From NCBI GenBank assembly GCA_947164865.1, contig CAMUYA010000012.1, positions 1-64,000 of the forward strand: DNA of 64,000 nucleotides, written 5' to 3'. Made by a program: the position numbers and the translations under genes. The notes beneath the pieces were generated by a model. It made no database searches, was not told where the DNA came from, and saw only the letters and a program-made list of their open reading frames with translations. Of the stretch, positions 9,861 through 16,840 are shown piece after piece (the first letter of the stretch is position 1; the number at the start of each line of letters is the position of its first letter). The DNA is from an uncultured Lachnospiraceae bacterium. GTDB taxonomy: Bacteria > Bacillota > Clostridia > Lachnospirales > Lachnospiraceae.

Positions 9861-10436
9861 TTATACTGACTGTTTTCCCAGTTCAAATGCTTTCTTGTTC
9901 ATCTCGAGAAATTTGGCGGGAACATTTGCTTCAAGAGAAGCCATCCACGCCTCTTCCGGAAGGTCAAAATAATGTGAGAGCCTTCCGAGCAATACGATGT
10001 TGACAGCCTTTGCACTGCCGGCCTGCTTAGCGAGCGACAGGCAGTCTATAGCGTCTATTTTTGCGCCGGCATTCTTTATCTTATCTGCCAGATCCTTAGG
10101 ATATTCCTTTGCTCCTATAATGACGGGCATCGGGTCTATCTGCTGGATGTTGGTAACTATCTGACCGTCCTTTTTCAGGTAGGGAAGCCATCTTGCCGCC
10201 TCGAGCATCTCGAATGACACGATATAATCGGCCTGGCCTTCGTCGATCACGGGTGAATATACCTTATCGCCGTAGCGCACGTAAGTAACAACGCTTCCGC
10301 CCCTCTGGCTCATTCCGTGCACTTCCGAAACCTTCACATCATATCCCTGTGAAAGGAGAAGGTGTCCCAATATCTTGCTTGCGAGGAGCGAGCCCTGTCC
10401 GCCCACTCCCACTATCATTATACTTTTAGTCTCCAT
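9861..10436 (-). CDS. iorB: Indolepyruvate:ferredoxin oxidoreductase, beta subunit
   Basis: Small subunit (191 residues) of the thiamine-diphosphate enzyme that oxidatively decarboxylates aryl pyruvates to aryl-acetyl-CoA and reduces ferredoxin. The N-terminus has the family signature GVGGQGSLLASKILG and a SEVHGMSQRGGSV motif, as in the gamma domain of 2-oxoacid oxidoreductases. GAGGATAAAT precedes the ATG. It is 72 nt downstream of iorA and 35 nt upstream of paaK, clearly one transcription unit. Confidence 0.94.
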   Translation of the reverse strand: METKSIMIVGVGGQGSLLASKILGHLLLSQGYDVKVSEVHGMSQRGGSVVTYVRYGDKVYSPVIDEGQADYIVSFEMLEAARWLPYLKKDGQIVTNIQQIDPMPVIIGAKEYPKDLADKIKNAGAKIDAIDCLSLAKQAGSAKAVNIVLLGRLSHYFDLPEEAWMASLEANVPAKFLEMNKKAFELGKQSV

Positions 10437-10508
10437 ATTTATCCTCTTTCCTCTCTCAGCTTCCCCTTGATGGGAAGCAGTCCGGCAAAGCCTGACTGAT
10501 GAGGTATT

Positions 10509-12245
10509 TTATTCACCACATAATGCTCCGAATTTGCACAGCTGGGTGCATACGCCGCAGCCCACGCAAAGCGTCTCATCTATTTCTACTTTGCCGTCCT
10601 TCATAGAGATGGCAGGGCATCCTATCCTCATGCAGGATTTGCATCCCACGCACTTTTCCCTGTCGCACTTGAGCGGTCCGTTGTGCTTAACATATTTAAG
10701 CAGAGCGCAGGGGCGTCTTGAGATGATGACCGAGGGAGCTTCTACTGCGAGCTCTTCCTTGATCACTCTGTCGCACTCTTCCAGATTGTAGGGATCTACC
10801 ACCCTCACTCTCTCGATTCCCATAGCTTTGACAAGAGCCTCGAGATCGATCTTTCCTGCGGGATCTCCCTTGATGTTGTAGCCGGTAGTGGGGTTCTGCT
10901 GATGTCCCGTCATACCGGTTATGGAGTTGTCCAGGATGATCACGGTGGAATTGGTCTGGTTATATGCAATATTGGCAAGGCCGGTCATACCGGAATGCAT
11001 GAATGTGGAATCACCGATAACGGCTACCGTTTTCTTTTCGGCTTCCGCTCCGCCCACTTTGTTAAAGCCGTGAAGCGCACTTATGGAAGCGCCCATGCAA
11101 AGGGTCATCTCAATGGTCGAAAGAGGCGGCACAGCTCCCAGCGTATAACATCCGATATCTCCGAGCACAGTGCACTTATTCTGCTTGAGCGTAAAGAAAA
11201 GACCTCTGTGAGGGCATCCCGCGCACATAACAGGGGGTCTGCCGGGAATCTCATCCTCCACTTTGTACCCCGTGGAAACTTCTTTTCCGAACGCCTTTGC
11301 GATAAGATTCTGAGAGAATTCATCGCAGATGGGAAGAAGGTCTTTACCCTGCACTTCTATTCCGAGAGATTTAACATGATTTTCTATGATGGGATCAAGC
11401 TCTTCCACAACATATAGCTTGTCAACCTTTGCCGCAAAGTCTTTTATAAGCTTTACGGGAAGCGGATTTACCATTCCCAGCTTAAGTACGCTGACCGAAT
11501 CGCCGAACACTTCCTTCACATACTGGAAAGATGTGGAAGATGTGATGATACCGATCTCTTTTCCGCCCTCAAAAACCTTGTTTATAGGTGCGGTCTCGGC
11601 ATACTCGCGAAGCTTCGCCGTTCTCTCTTCAACGAAGGGATGACGCTTTTTGGCATTGCCGGGCATCATGACATACTTTGCTATATCCTTTTCATATGCC
11701 TTTACGGGAACAACACGGTCTGAAACCGATACCGCCGACTGTGAATGAGCCACTCTTGTGCACATCTTTATAAGAACGGGAGTGTCGTACTTCTCGGAAA
11801 TATCAAAAGCAAGCTTGGTATAATCCAATGCCTCCTCGGAATCCGAGGGCTCTAACATGGGCACCTTCGATGCGATGGCATGATATCTCGAATCCTGCTC
11901 ATTCTGTGATGAGTGCATTCCGGGATCGTCCGCAACCAGCACCACCATTCCTGCATTCACTCCGGTGTATGACATGGTGTAGAGCGGATCGGCTGCCACG
12001 TTAAGTCCCACGTGCTTCTGTGCGCAGAAGGATCTTCTGCCCGCAAGGCTTGCGCCAAAGGCCGCCTCCATTGCCACTTTCTCGTTAGGAGCCCACTCAC
12101 AGTAGATCTCATCATATTTTGCTGCTTCCTCGGTCACCTCTGTGCTGGGCGTTCCGGGATAACTGGAAATAAAGCATACTCCGGCCTCGTATAAGCCGCG
12201 CGCTATAGCCTTATTTCCGAGCATAAGCTGTTTTTCGTTTCCCAT
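10509..12245 (-). CDS. iorA: Indolepyruvate:ferredoxin oxidoreductase, alpha subunit
   Basis: Large subunit (578 residues). The N-terminal half is the pyrimidine-binding/transketolase-like domain (GNKAIARGLYEAGVCFISSYPG); the centre binds thiamine diphosphate (GDIGCYTLG, then GDSTFMHSGM with NSITGMTG); the C-terminus has two 4Fe-4S ferredoxin motifs, CVGCKSCMRIGCP and CVGCGVCTQLC. It transfers electrons from aryl pyruvates such as phenylpyruvate and indolepyruvate to ferredoxin. ATG at 12245 is preferred to the upstream in-frame TTG because GGAGG sits 11 nt before the ATG and would overlap the TTG. It is the first gene of the ior-paaK-ACT operon. Confidence 0.95.
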   Translation of the reverse strand: MGNEKQLMLGNKAIARGLYEAGVCFISSYPGTPSTEVTEEAAKYDEIYCEWAPNEKVAMEAAFGASLAGRRSFCAQKHVGLNVAADPLYTMSYTGVNAGMVVLVADDPGMHSSQNEQDSRYHAIASKVPMLEPSDSEEALDYTKLAFDISEKYDTPVLIKMCTRVAHSQSAVSVSDRVVPVKAYEKDIAKYVMMPGNAKKRHPFVEERTAKLREYAETAPINKVFEGGKEIGIITSSTSFQYVKEVFGDSVSVLKLGMVNPLPVKLIKDFAAKVDKLYVVEELDPIIENHVKSLGIEVQGKDLLPICDEFSQNLIAKAFGKEVSTGYKVEDEIPGRPPVMCAGCPHRGLFFTLKQNKCTVLGDIGCYTLGAVPPLSTIEMTLCMGASISALHGFNKVGGAEAEKKTVAVIGDSTFMHSGMTGLANIAYNQTNSTVIILDNSITGMTGHQQNPTTGYNIKGDPAGKIDLEALVKAMGIERVRVVDPYNLEECDRVIKEELAVEAPSVIISRRPCALLKYVKHNGPLKCDREKCVGCKSCMRIGCPAISMKDGKVEIDETLCVGCGVCTQLCKFGALCGE

Positions 12246-12285
12246 TACGGTAAAAACCTCCAACCTGCAATTTATCTGTTTTGCG

Positions 12286-12313
12286 ATTTTACAATTTAAC
12301 GCTTTACTGTCAA
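12286..12313 (-). promoter_or_regulatory. Promoter of the ior-paaK operon
   Basis: -35 TTGACA (12313-12308), 16-bp spacer, -10 TAAAAT (12291-12286), about 40 nt upstream of the iorA start. The 50 bp further upstream hold three TTACAT-type repeats at roughly 11-nt spacing (12362-12392), a possible but unproven operator. Confidence 0.7.
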
Positions 12314-12407
12314 AAAGTACTATCTAATAATATATATGAAATCATCGGTAAAATCAATTGTCACATATTACATCTTTTTACATACTTGTTACATTTATAC
12401 TCACCGG

Positions 12408-12986
12408 CTATTTCTTCCTGCCGGTAACATCCCTGCGTTTTTTATTTTCGGCAGCATCCATGCTTATGCCGATCACTATTCCCGCGAACATGGCCACCGC
12501 GAATCCGACCCAGATATGGCCAAGTGCGATACCGAGGATGATACCTCCCACCACTCCGATGAGAATGTACAGTCCCAGCCAGCTTGAGCGCTGCTTTGTG
12601 ACGGAATAACGCTCCATGGCACCGGCCTTTACGGAGCTGCCTTCCCTGTACACAAACCCTGCTTTCTGAAGAGCGTGGATGAAATCGGTGTTATCATTGG
12701 GACATTCCGCGGATATCTCATAAATATTCCCGTGAAGAAATGCCCATTCGCGCATCATCTTAAGCACATTGGGGCCATGGCCGCGGTGCCTGTAGAGCGG
12801 GAGCAGTTCCATGGAGATGGGGATCGTGCCTTTTTCCTTCGGTCCTTCAAAAGAAACCCAGCCGATCCTGGTGTCATCTCCGCCTATTTTGAGATAGATA
12901 TCCCATTTTGAATTCCAGATATCCTCTTCGTTGGTGGGTTTCACCATCATGTCACCCGATTTATATCCGAATTTACCTTTATCCAT
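12408..12986 (-). CDS. GNAT acyltransferase with C-terminal membrane anchor
   Basis: About 192 residues. The first 125 look like a GNAT N-acetyltransferase: ISMELLPLYRHRGHGPNVLKM matches the acetyl-CoA binding motif A, and FIHALQKAGFVYREGSSV matches motif B. The last third has two hydrophobic helices (WLGLYILIGVVGGIILGIAL and VGFAVAMFAGIVIGISMDAA) ending in KKRRDVTGRKK, so the enzyme is probably tethered to the inner face of the membrane. The acceptor is unknown. ATG at 12986 is favoured because AGGAA precedes it; an in-frame ATG four codons earlier lacks a ribosome site. Confidence 0.78.
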   Translation of the reverse strand: MDKGKFGYKSGDMMVKPTNEEDIWNSKWDIYLKIGGDDTRIGWVSFEGPKEKGTIPISMELLPLYRHRGHGPNVLKMMREWAFLHGNIYEISAECPNDNTDFIHALQKAGFVYREGSSVKAGAMERYSVTKQRSSWLGLYILIGVVGGIILGIALGHIWVGFAVAMFAGIVIGISMDAAENKKRRDVTGRKK

Positions 12987-13079
12987 AGCGTTCCTCATTA
13001 TGCGTTTGACAACCCCTGCTGTGCCTAAAACACCAAATAATATTATACTCCCAAATTGCCTTCGAGTATATAGGCGAAA

Positions 13080-13192
13080 ATGATCTTCACTTTTCTCTTA
13101 TTGGATTTAGTACGATGTACACAAGATAATAAAATGAGAGCCGCCACTGATTGATTGCATCAGTGACGGCAGTACTACAGAGCAGCATCGCT
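13080..13192 (+). pseudogene. Decayed copy of the 43-codon hydrophobic peptide gene
   Basis: On the plus strand this stretch is clearly homologous to the 3' two thirds of the small gene at 14679-14810 (minus strand): shared blocks are TTTCTCTTAT, the GTACGAT-TACACAA segment, GAGAGCCGCCACTGA, CAGTGACGGCAGT and the following CTAC-GAG-AGCAT. The reading frame is altered by small indels, closes at TGA 13152-13154 after 24 codons, and lacks a ribosome site. It is therefore read as a remnant. The GC-rich part now also forms the hairpin downstream of the LiaF-like gene. Confidence 0.65.
13139..13172 (-). terminator. Terminator-like hairpin after the LiaF-like gene
   Basis: A 12-bp stem with one mismatch (13140-13151 with 13159-13170), followed on the minus strand by CTCATTTTATTAT. 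It lies 25 nt after the stop of the LiaF-like gene. The stem derives from the decayed peptide gene. The U-tract is weak. Confidence 0.55.
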
Positions 13193-13195
13193 GTA

Positions 13196-13975
13196 TTAAA
13201 CCTTCACAATCTGCAGATCTCCGAAGGATACGGATCCGGTGATGATGCAGGTTACTCCGTCTTCCACACCGGGGATGGATGATGCTCTGTCATCGCAGTC
13301 GCCCATTGAAACGGCTACCTTATTGATCACCTTCCAGTCTCTGGGGATGTAAATGTTTATTTCGCCGAAGGCAACCTTTGCATTGATCTCAACCTGCTTT
13401 TCGGGCACTTCCGCCTTGTCAAGGTAAGCCGAGAGCTCGCCGAAATTGCAGTCAAGGTTTACGGATTTGAGGTTCTTTGAGTTGATGTATTTTGAGCCTG
13501 ATCCGAATCTTATCGAATGATAGACATATTCACTGTCATCGGATGAGGAATTAACATATTCTCCCGATGAATGATGACGGCGGTTATCATCCTCATGAAA
13601 TTCCACATTGATATTATCGTTTACAGCCTTTTTAAAATGCCTTTTGATCCAGTGGGACGGAAAAAGCTTTTCAAAGGCGATGGTAAGAAGAAGCGCTGCT
13701 ATGAGCACGATCCAGGGTGTGATGGCTGTTATACCCAGCGCGTCATCAAATATGATACACAATATGGCAAGCGGGAAGAAAATGCCTCCGAAGGCCAGAT
13801 CCAATATGCTGTGGAAAATGATCACTACCATGATGATCGCGATTATCATCTCCCAGATCTTTACTCCCTCAAAGATATCGGGGAGTGCGAATACATCGAG
13901 CCGCCACAGAACAAGGCATGTGGCAAGTATGATAAGAAGTACGCCTGATAGGATGTTTTTTACTCTGTTTCTCAT
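13196..13975 (-). CDS. LiaF-like membrane protein
   Basis: 259 residues. The N-terminal part has three or four hydrophobic segments (about 7-27, 40-60, 65-85, 88-105), then a polar His/Ser/Asp-rich linker (about 120-150), then a C-terminal beta-rich domain (about 155-259) with the repeated pattern LDCNFGELSAYLD, AKVAFGEINIYIPRDW and GSVSFGDLQIV, which is characteristic of the LiaF/toastrack family. By family knowledge such proteins act in cell-envelope stress signalling. It follows the LytTR regulator by 36 nt, a frequent pairing in Firmicutes, and is probably its co-expressed partner or target. A strong GAGGAG ribosome site precedes the ATG. Confidence 0.82.
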   Translation of the reverse strand: MRNRVKNILSGVLLIILATCLVLWRLDVFALPDIFEGVKIWEMIIAIIMVVIIFHSILDLAFGGIFFPLAILCIIFDDALGITAITPWIVLIAALLLTIAFEKLFPSHWIKRHFKKAVNDNINVEFHEDDNRRHHSSGEYVNSSSDDSEYVYHSIRFGSGSKYINSKNLKSVNLDCNFGELSAYLDKAEVPEKQVEINAKVAFGEINIYIPRDWKVINKVAVSMGDCDDRASSIPGVEDGVTCIITGSVSFGDLQIVKV

Positions 13976-14011
13976 TTTTTATCTCCTCATTTTATATGAT
14001 TCCAAATGTTT

Positions 14012-14470
14012 CTATTGCGGTCTTAAACCGTCTTTAAGTGCTTTGTAATAGTTCCTTGAACAGTAAACGATCTTGTGGGTTCCCGAAAACTCGATCTTGC
14101 TTGCACCCGTAAGGTTCTTGGTGATGGAATAAACCTTGTGAGTATTAAGGATCGTGGATTTCGAGATCCTCATAAAGTATGCGGGCAGGAGCTCTTCCAG
14201 TTCGTAAAGCTTGTATCCTACTTCGAATTCGTCATTGGCGGTATGGGCCCAGATATGACCGCCGTCCGTCTCGAAGAAAAGTACATTGTTTACCGGGAAG
14301 AAGAATTCCGCATCATCTTTAAAGAAACTGATCTGTCCACGCATGCTCCCCGCCTCGGTGATAAGCTTTTGGATCCCGAGAACGGAGCTGTCGACTTCTG
14401 CGCATCTGATAGTGACTTCACAGTCTTTGATGTCCGGATCGATCTCAATTTTTACCTTTAAGCTGTTCAT
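14012..14470 (-). CDS. LytTR-family DNA-binding regulator
   Basis: 152 residues. The C-terminal half is a LytTR DNA-binding domain: NNVLFFETDGGHIWAHT, then LPAYFMRISKSTILNTHKVY and IVYCSRNYYKALKD. The N-terminal half is a short uncharacterised segment, not a receiver domain, so this is the minimal one-component type. ATG at 14470 is used since the longer frame would start with TTG. The upstream region has two TTACC direct repeats about 14 bp apart (minus strand, near 14520-14540), plausible LytTR sites for autoregulation. It probably controls itself and the LiaF-like gene. Confidence 0.87.
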   Translation of the reverse strand: MNSLKVKIEIDPDIKDCEVTIRCAEVDSSVLGIQKLITEAGSMRGQISFFKDDAEFFFPVNNVLFFETDGGHIWAHTANDEFEVGYKLYELEELLPAYFMRISKSTILNTHKVYSITKNLTGASKIEFSGTHKIVYCSRNYYKALKDGLRPQ

Positions 14471-14597
14471 GAGTATATATAACCACAATCCCCGGGATAA
14501 ATAAATACCTTTTAGCCAAGAGGTAAAAAATCGGTGGTAAGAAGTGGATTATCAGGGGGTGAAATGACAAAGCATGTCAAATACGAATCATTACTAC

Positions 14598-14626
14598 TTG
14601 TAAATCAGTCCCCTTTATGCTATTCT
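14598..14626 (+). promoter_or_regulatory. Promoter of the antisense RNA
   Basis: -35 TTGTAA (14598-14603), 17-bp spacer and -10 TATTCT (14621-14626). Start would be near 14633, just before GGAAAGCCGTGAGA. Confidence 0.65.
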
Positions 14627-14632
14627 TTAGAC

Positions 14633-14728
14633 GAAGGAAAGCCGTGAGAGCGGCTGACCTCACATTTTGACTTTAATGCTACTTCGTAGCACTGCCGTCA
14701 CTGTTGCAGTCAGTGGCGGCTCTCTTTT
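14633..14728 (+). ncRNA. Putative antisense (antitoxin-like) RNA
   Basis: A predicted RNA of about 95 nt running from the promoter at 14598-14626 to an intrinsic terminator at 14694-14730 (GCCGTCACTG / CAGTGGCGGC with TCTCTTTTTTT). It contains two more hairpins: AGCCG-TGAGAG-CGGCT and TGCTAC-TTC-GTAGCA. It is fully complementary to the end and 3' untranslated part of the convergent 43-codon peptide mRNA. Its first 30 nt are nearly identical to the start of that mRNA, so it could compete with the mRNA's own 5'-3' pairing. Transcription itself is inferred from the promoter and terminator. Confidence 0.6.
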
Positions 14729-14810
14729 TTTCTTTGTGTAGATCGTACACAAATCTTATAAGAGATAAGAGAAACGTTAAAATCCTTACGATTAAAACTA
14801 TCATCTCCAT
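14679..14810 (-). CDS. 43-residue hydrophobic peptide, type I toxin-like
   Basis: Small ORF starting at ATG 14810 with an ideal AAAGGAGG ribosome site 8 nt upstream (14826-14819), and a second CGAAAGGAGG 22 nt further up. The product begins MEMIVLIVRILTFLLSLIRF, one membrane helix with two arginines, followed by a charged tail (DLHKEKKRAATDCNSDGSATK). This build is typical of membrane-acting type I toxins and holin-like peptides; I do not recognise the exact family. A convergent antisense RNA overlaps its 3' half, and the mRNA ends can pair with each other over 26 nt. The antisense terminator hairpin is encoded inside codons 31-40. Coding is well supported; toxicity is inferred. Confidence 0.65.
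   Translation of the reverse strand: MEMIVLIVRILTFLLSLIRFVYDLHKEKKRAATDCNSDGSATK
14694..14730 (+). terminator. Terminator of the antisense RNA
   Basis: 10-bp stem GCCGTCACTG / CAGTGGCGGC (one G-U pair), 7-nt loop, then TCTCTTTTTTTC. There is no U-run in the minus direction, so peptide mRNA can read through it. Confidence 0.8.
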
Positions 14811-14900
14811 ATGCCTCGCCTCCTTTCGATTGGATTTTTACCTCCTTTCGTCGGGTTACGAGGTCAGCCGCCTTGGTTCTCACGGTTTTCCATGTGCGAT

Positions 14901-14929
14901 ACTATATCAGAGATAAGTACATGATTCAA
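14901..14929 (-). promoter_or_regulatory. Promoter of the peptide (toxin-like) mRNA
   Basis: -35 TTGAAT (14929-14924), 17-bp spacer, -10 TATAGT (14906-14901); start near 14894. The mRNA would begin just before an AUG that opens a 9-codon frame ending at 14863, a possible leader peptide in the 5' region. Confidence 0.65.
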
Positions 14930-14964
14930 TACATGTAAGCAAAAGTTTATAAAATCTTAATCAA

Positions 14965-14998
14965 GTCCGCAAGTGGCCATTTTCGGCCACTTGCGGAC
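14965..14998. other. Perfect 14-bp hairpin
   Basis: GTCCGCAAGTGGCC (14965-14978), 6-nt loop, GGCCACTTGCGGAC (14985-14998). A short T-rich tract (ACTTTTATT) follows on the plus strand. It separates the peptide module from the acyl-CoA ligase gene and could insulate the module or terminate plus-strand transcription. Confidence 0.6.
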
Positions 14999-15011
14999 AC
15001 TTTTATTCACA

Positions 15012-15041
15012 AAAAAAGCGCAGCTTCGGCTGCGCTTTTTC
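15012..15041 (-). terminator. Bidirectional terminator after the acyl-CoA ligase
   Basis: AGCGCAGC-TTCG-GCTGCGCT stem with a UUCG loop, flanked by an A-run on one side and a T-run on the other, so it can work in both directions. It sits 9 nt beyond the acyl-CoA ligase stop. Confidence 0.9.
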
Positions 15042-15049
15042 TAATCGTT

Positions 15050-16684
15050 TTAACTCTGATTTTGTCTCTCGACGAGCTTGCCTCCGCAGTACTTTTCGCG
15101 GAGCCTGGGCTTGTCGATCTTTCCGGTGGGGTTCCTTAATACTTCCGCAAAGATGTACTTCTTTGGTCTCTTGTATCTGGGAAGATCCACGCAGAACTCT
15201 TCCATCTCTTCTTCAGTAAGGGTCTGTCCTTCGCGGACCTGAATGATCGCAGCTGCGATCTCGCCGAGTCTGTCATCGGGAAGTCCGATAACGGCCGCAT
15301 CATGCACCTTGGGGTTCTTCACCAGGAAGTTCTCGATCTGAACGGGATAGAGGTTCTCCCCACCGGATATGATAACGTCTTTCTTTCTGTCCACAAGGAA
15401 GATAAAACCGTCCTCATCTTCGCGGGCCATATCTCCGGTAAAGAGCCAGCCGTCCTTTAATATCTCATTCGTTGCCTCGGGGTTCTTGTAATACTCTACC
15501 ATCACTCCGGGGCCCTTTACGCAAAGCTCACCGATCTCTCCCTGAGGAACCTTATTGCCCTCTTCGTCAACGATCTTTGTCTTCCATCCAAAGCCGGCCT
15601 TTCCGATAGCTCCGACCTTGTTAACATTCTCCATTCCAAGGTGTACGCAGCCGGGTCCTGTAGACTCCGACAGACCGTAGTTGGTGTCGTATTTGTGATG
15701 AGGGAAGTACTGCAGCCATCTCTTTATAAGACTGGGCGGAATGGGCTGAGCTCCGATGTGCATGAGTCTCCACTGGCTCAGCTTATAGTCTTCTATCTTG
15801 AGCTTTCCCGCATCAAGCGCTGCCAGAATATCCTGTGCCCAGGGAACCAGCAGCCATACTATGGTGCAGTGCTCCTCCGAAACAGCCTTAAATATCGCTT
15901 CCGGTGAATGCCCTTTTAAGAGCACCGCACGGCTTCCCGAAAAGAGTGATCCGAACCAGTGCATCTTGGCGCCTGTATGGTAAAGGGGAGGTATGCAGAG
16001 GAAGTTGTCGTCATGAGTCGTCTCATGGTGCATAGCCTCCATTTTTGCCGACTGCATTAGTGCGGTGTGGATATGAAGGATAGCCTTGGGAAATCCTGTT
16101 GTTCCTGATGAAAAATAGATCGCAGCATTATCGGTATCCTCAACAAGCACCCTGGGTGCGGTCGATGAAGCATTTGATACCTGACGGAAATAATCCTCCG
16201 CATAAGAAGGGCACTGATCTCCTACAAAATAAAGAAGCATGCTCTTCTTGATCTTTGAAGCGATATCCTCGATACGTCCGATAAATTCGGGACCATAAAA
16301 AAGAACGTCCGAATCCGAAGCCTTAAGGCAATAATCTATCTCATTTGCGTCAAAGCGGAAGTTTAGAGGAACCGCAACTGCGCCTGCTTTAAGGATACCG
16401 AAATAGATCGGAAGCCACTCAAGGCAGTTCATAAGAAGGATCGCACACTTCTGATTCTTCTTTATTCCCATATCTATAAGCATATTTGCAACACGGTTGG
16501 CTTTTTCGTCAAAAACCGACCATGTGATCTGACGTCTGTAATATGAAGGAGATGTGGGCTGGATGAGCTCGTATTCTTTCCATGTCACACGCTGCTCTTC
16601 CGTGATCTCGGGATTGATCTCTACAAGGGCAACTTCATCCCCGTATAATTTACTGTTTCTTTCAAGTAGATCCGTAATGGGCAT
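15050..16684 (-). CDS. Acyl-CoA synthetase (AMP-forming)
   Basis: Adenylate-forming ligase of 544 residues that activates a carboxylic acid to its CoA thioester. Visible motifs: YFSSGTTGFPKAILH (P-loop, about residue 190), YGLSESTGPG (about 337), GWLFTGDMAREDEDGF (about 420), DRKKDVIISGGENLYPVQIE (hinge) and the C-terminal catalytic lysine region NPTGKIDKPRL. It is closest in form to medium- or long-chain fatty acyl-CoA ligases; the substrate cannot be named from sequence. It has its own promoter (TTGACA-17-TATCCT) and a GGAGGAAA ribosome site and is probably monocistronic. Confidence 0.9.
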   Translation of the reverse strand: MPITDLLERNSKLYGDEVALVEINPEITEEQRVTWKEYELIQPTSPSYYRRQITWSVFDEKANRVANMLIDMGIKKNQKCAILLMNCLEWLPIYFGILKAGAVAVPLNFRFDANEIDYCLKASDSDVLFYGPEFIGRIEDIASKIKKSMLLYFVGDQCPSYAEDYFRQVSNASSTAPRVLVEDTDNAAIYFSSGTTGFPKAILHIHTALMQSAKMEAMHHETTHDDNFLCIPPLYHTGAKMHWFGSLFSGSRAVLLKGHSPEAIFKAVSEEHCTIVWLLVPWAQDILAALDAGKLKIEDYKLSQWRLMHIGAQPIPPSLIKRWLQYFPHHKYDTNYGLSESTGPGCVHLGMENVNKVGAIGKAGFGWKTKIVDEEGNKVPQGEIGELCVKGPGVMVEYYKNPEATNEILKDGWLFTGDMAREDEDGFIFLVDRKKDVIISGGENLYPVQIENFLVKNPKVHDAAVIGLPDDRLGEIAAAIIQVREGQTLTEEEMEEFCVDLPRYKRPKKYIFAEVLRNPTGKIDKPRLREKYCGGKLVERQNQS

Positions 16685-16732
16685 TTACCTGTTTCCTCCT
16701 CTTTATATCATCGCTTTAAAGCACTAAACTAA

Positions 16733-16761
16733 AGGATACAGTTTTTCCGTGAAAATGTCAA
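16733..16761 (-). promoter_or_regulatory. Promoter of the acyl-CoA synthetase gene
   Basis: -35 TTGACA (16761-16756), 17-bp spacer, -10 TATCCT (16738-16733). A GTGAAAA / TTTTCAC inverted repeat (16750-16779) spans the -35 box and could be an operator. Confidence 0.75.
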
Positions 16762-16784
16762 TATAAAGAGCTTTTCACAGAAAA

Positions 16785-16808
16785 CCGCGGGAGATTCTAC
16801 TCCCGCGG
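16785..16808 (-). terminator. Terminator of the adenylate cyclase operon
   Basis: Perfect 9-bp stem CCGCGGGAG / CTCCCGCGG with a 6-nt loop, followed on the minus strand by TTTTCTG. It is about 30 nt after the cyclase stop. Confidence 0.88.
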
Positions 16809-16840
16809 TGCTAAAATGACATGTCTACTCCGTTTTACAA

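Larger units (their letters stand above)
14636..14891. repeat. Inverted repeat framing the peptide gene
   Basis: The plus strand at 14636-14661 reads GGAAAGCCGTGAGA followed by GCGGCTGACCTC. The reverse complement of 14860-14891 reads GGAAAACCGTGAGA, six extra bases, then GCGGCTGACCTC. In the peptide mRNA the 5' untranslated region and the 3' region can therefore pair over about 26 nt. Pairing of this kind is known to keep several type I toxin mRNAs inactive until processed. Confidence 0.9.

Noticed and set aside
13196..14470. Two-component system assignment for the LytTR/LiaF-like pair
   Set aside because: The regulator has no receiver domain and no histidine kinase gene is adjacent.
14636..14891. 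Reading the inverted repeats around the small peptide gene as ends of a MITE
   Set aside because: Promoters lie just outside both arms in functional positions and no target duplication is visible; the RNA-pairing explanation accounts for more. A mobile origin is still possible given the decayed copy.
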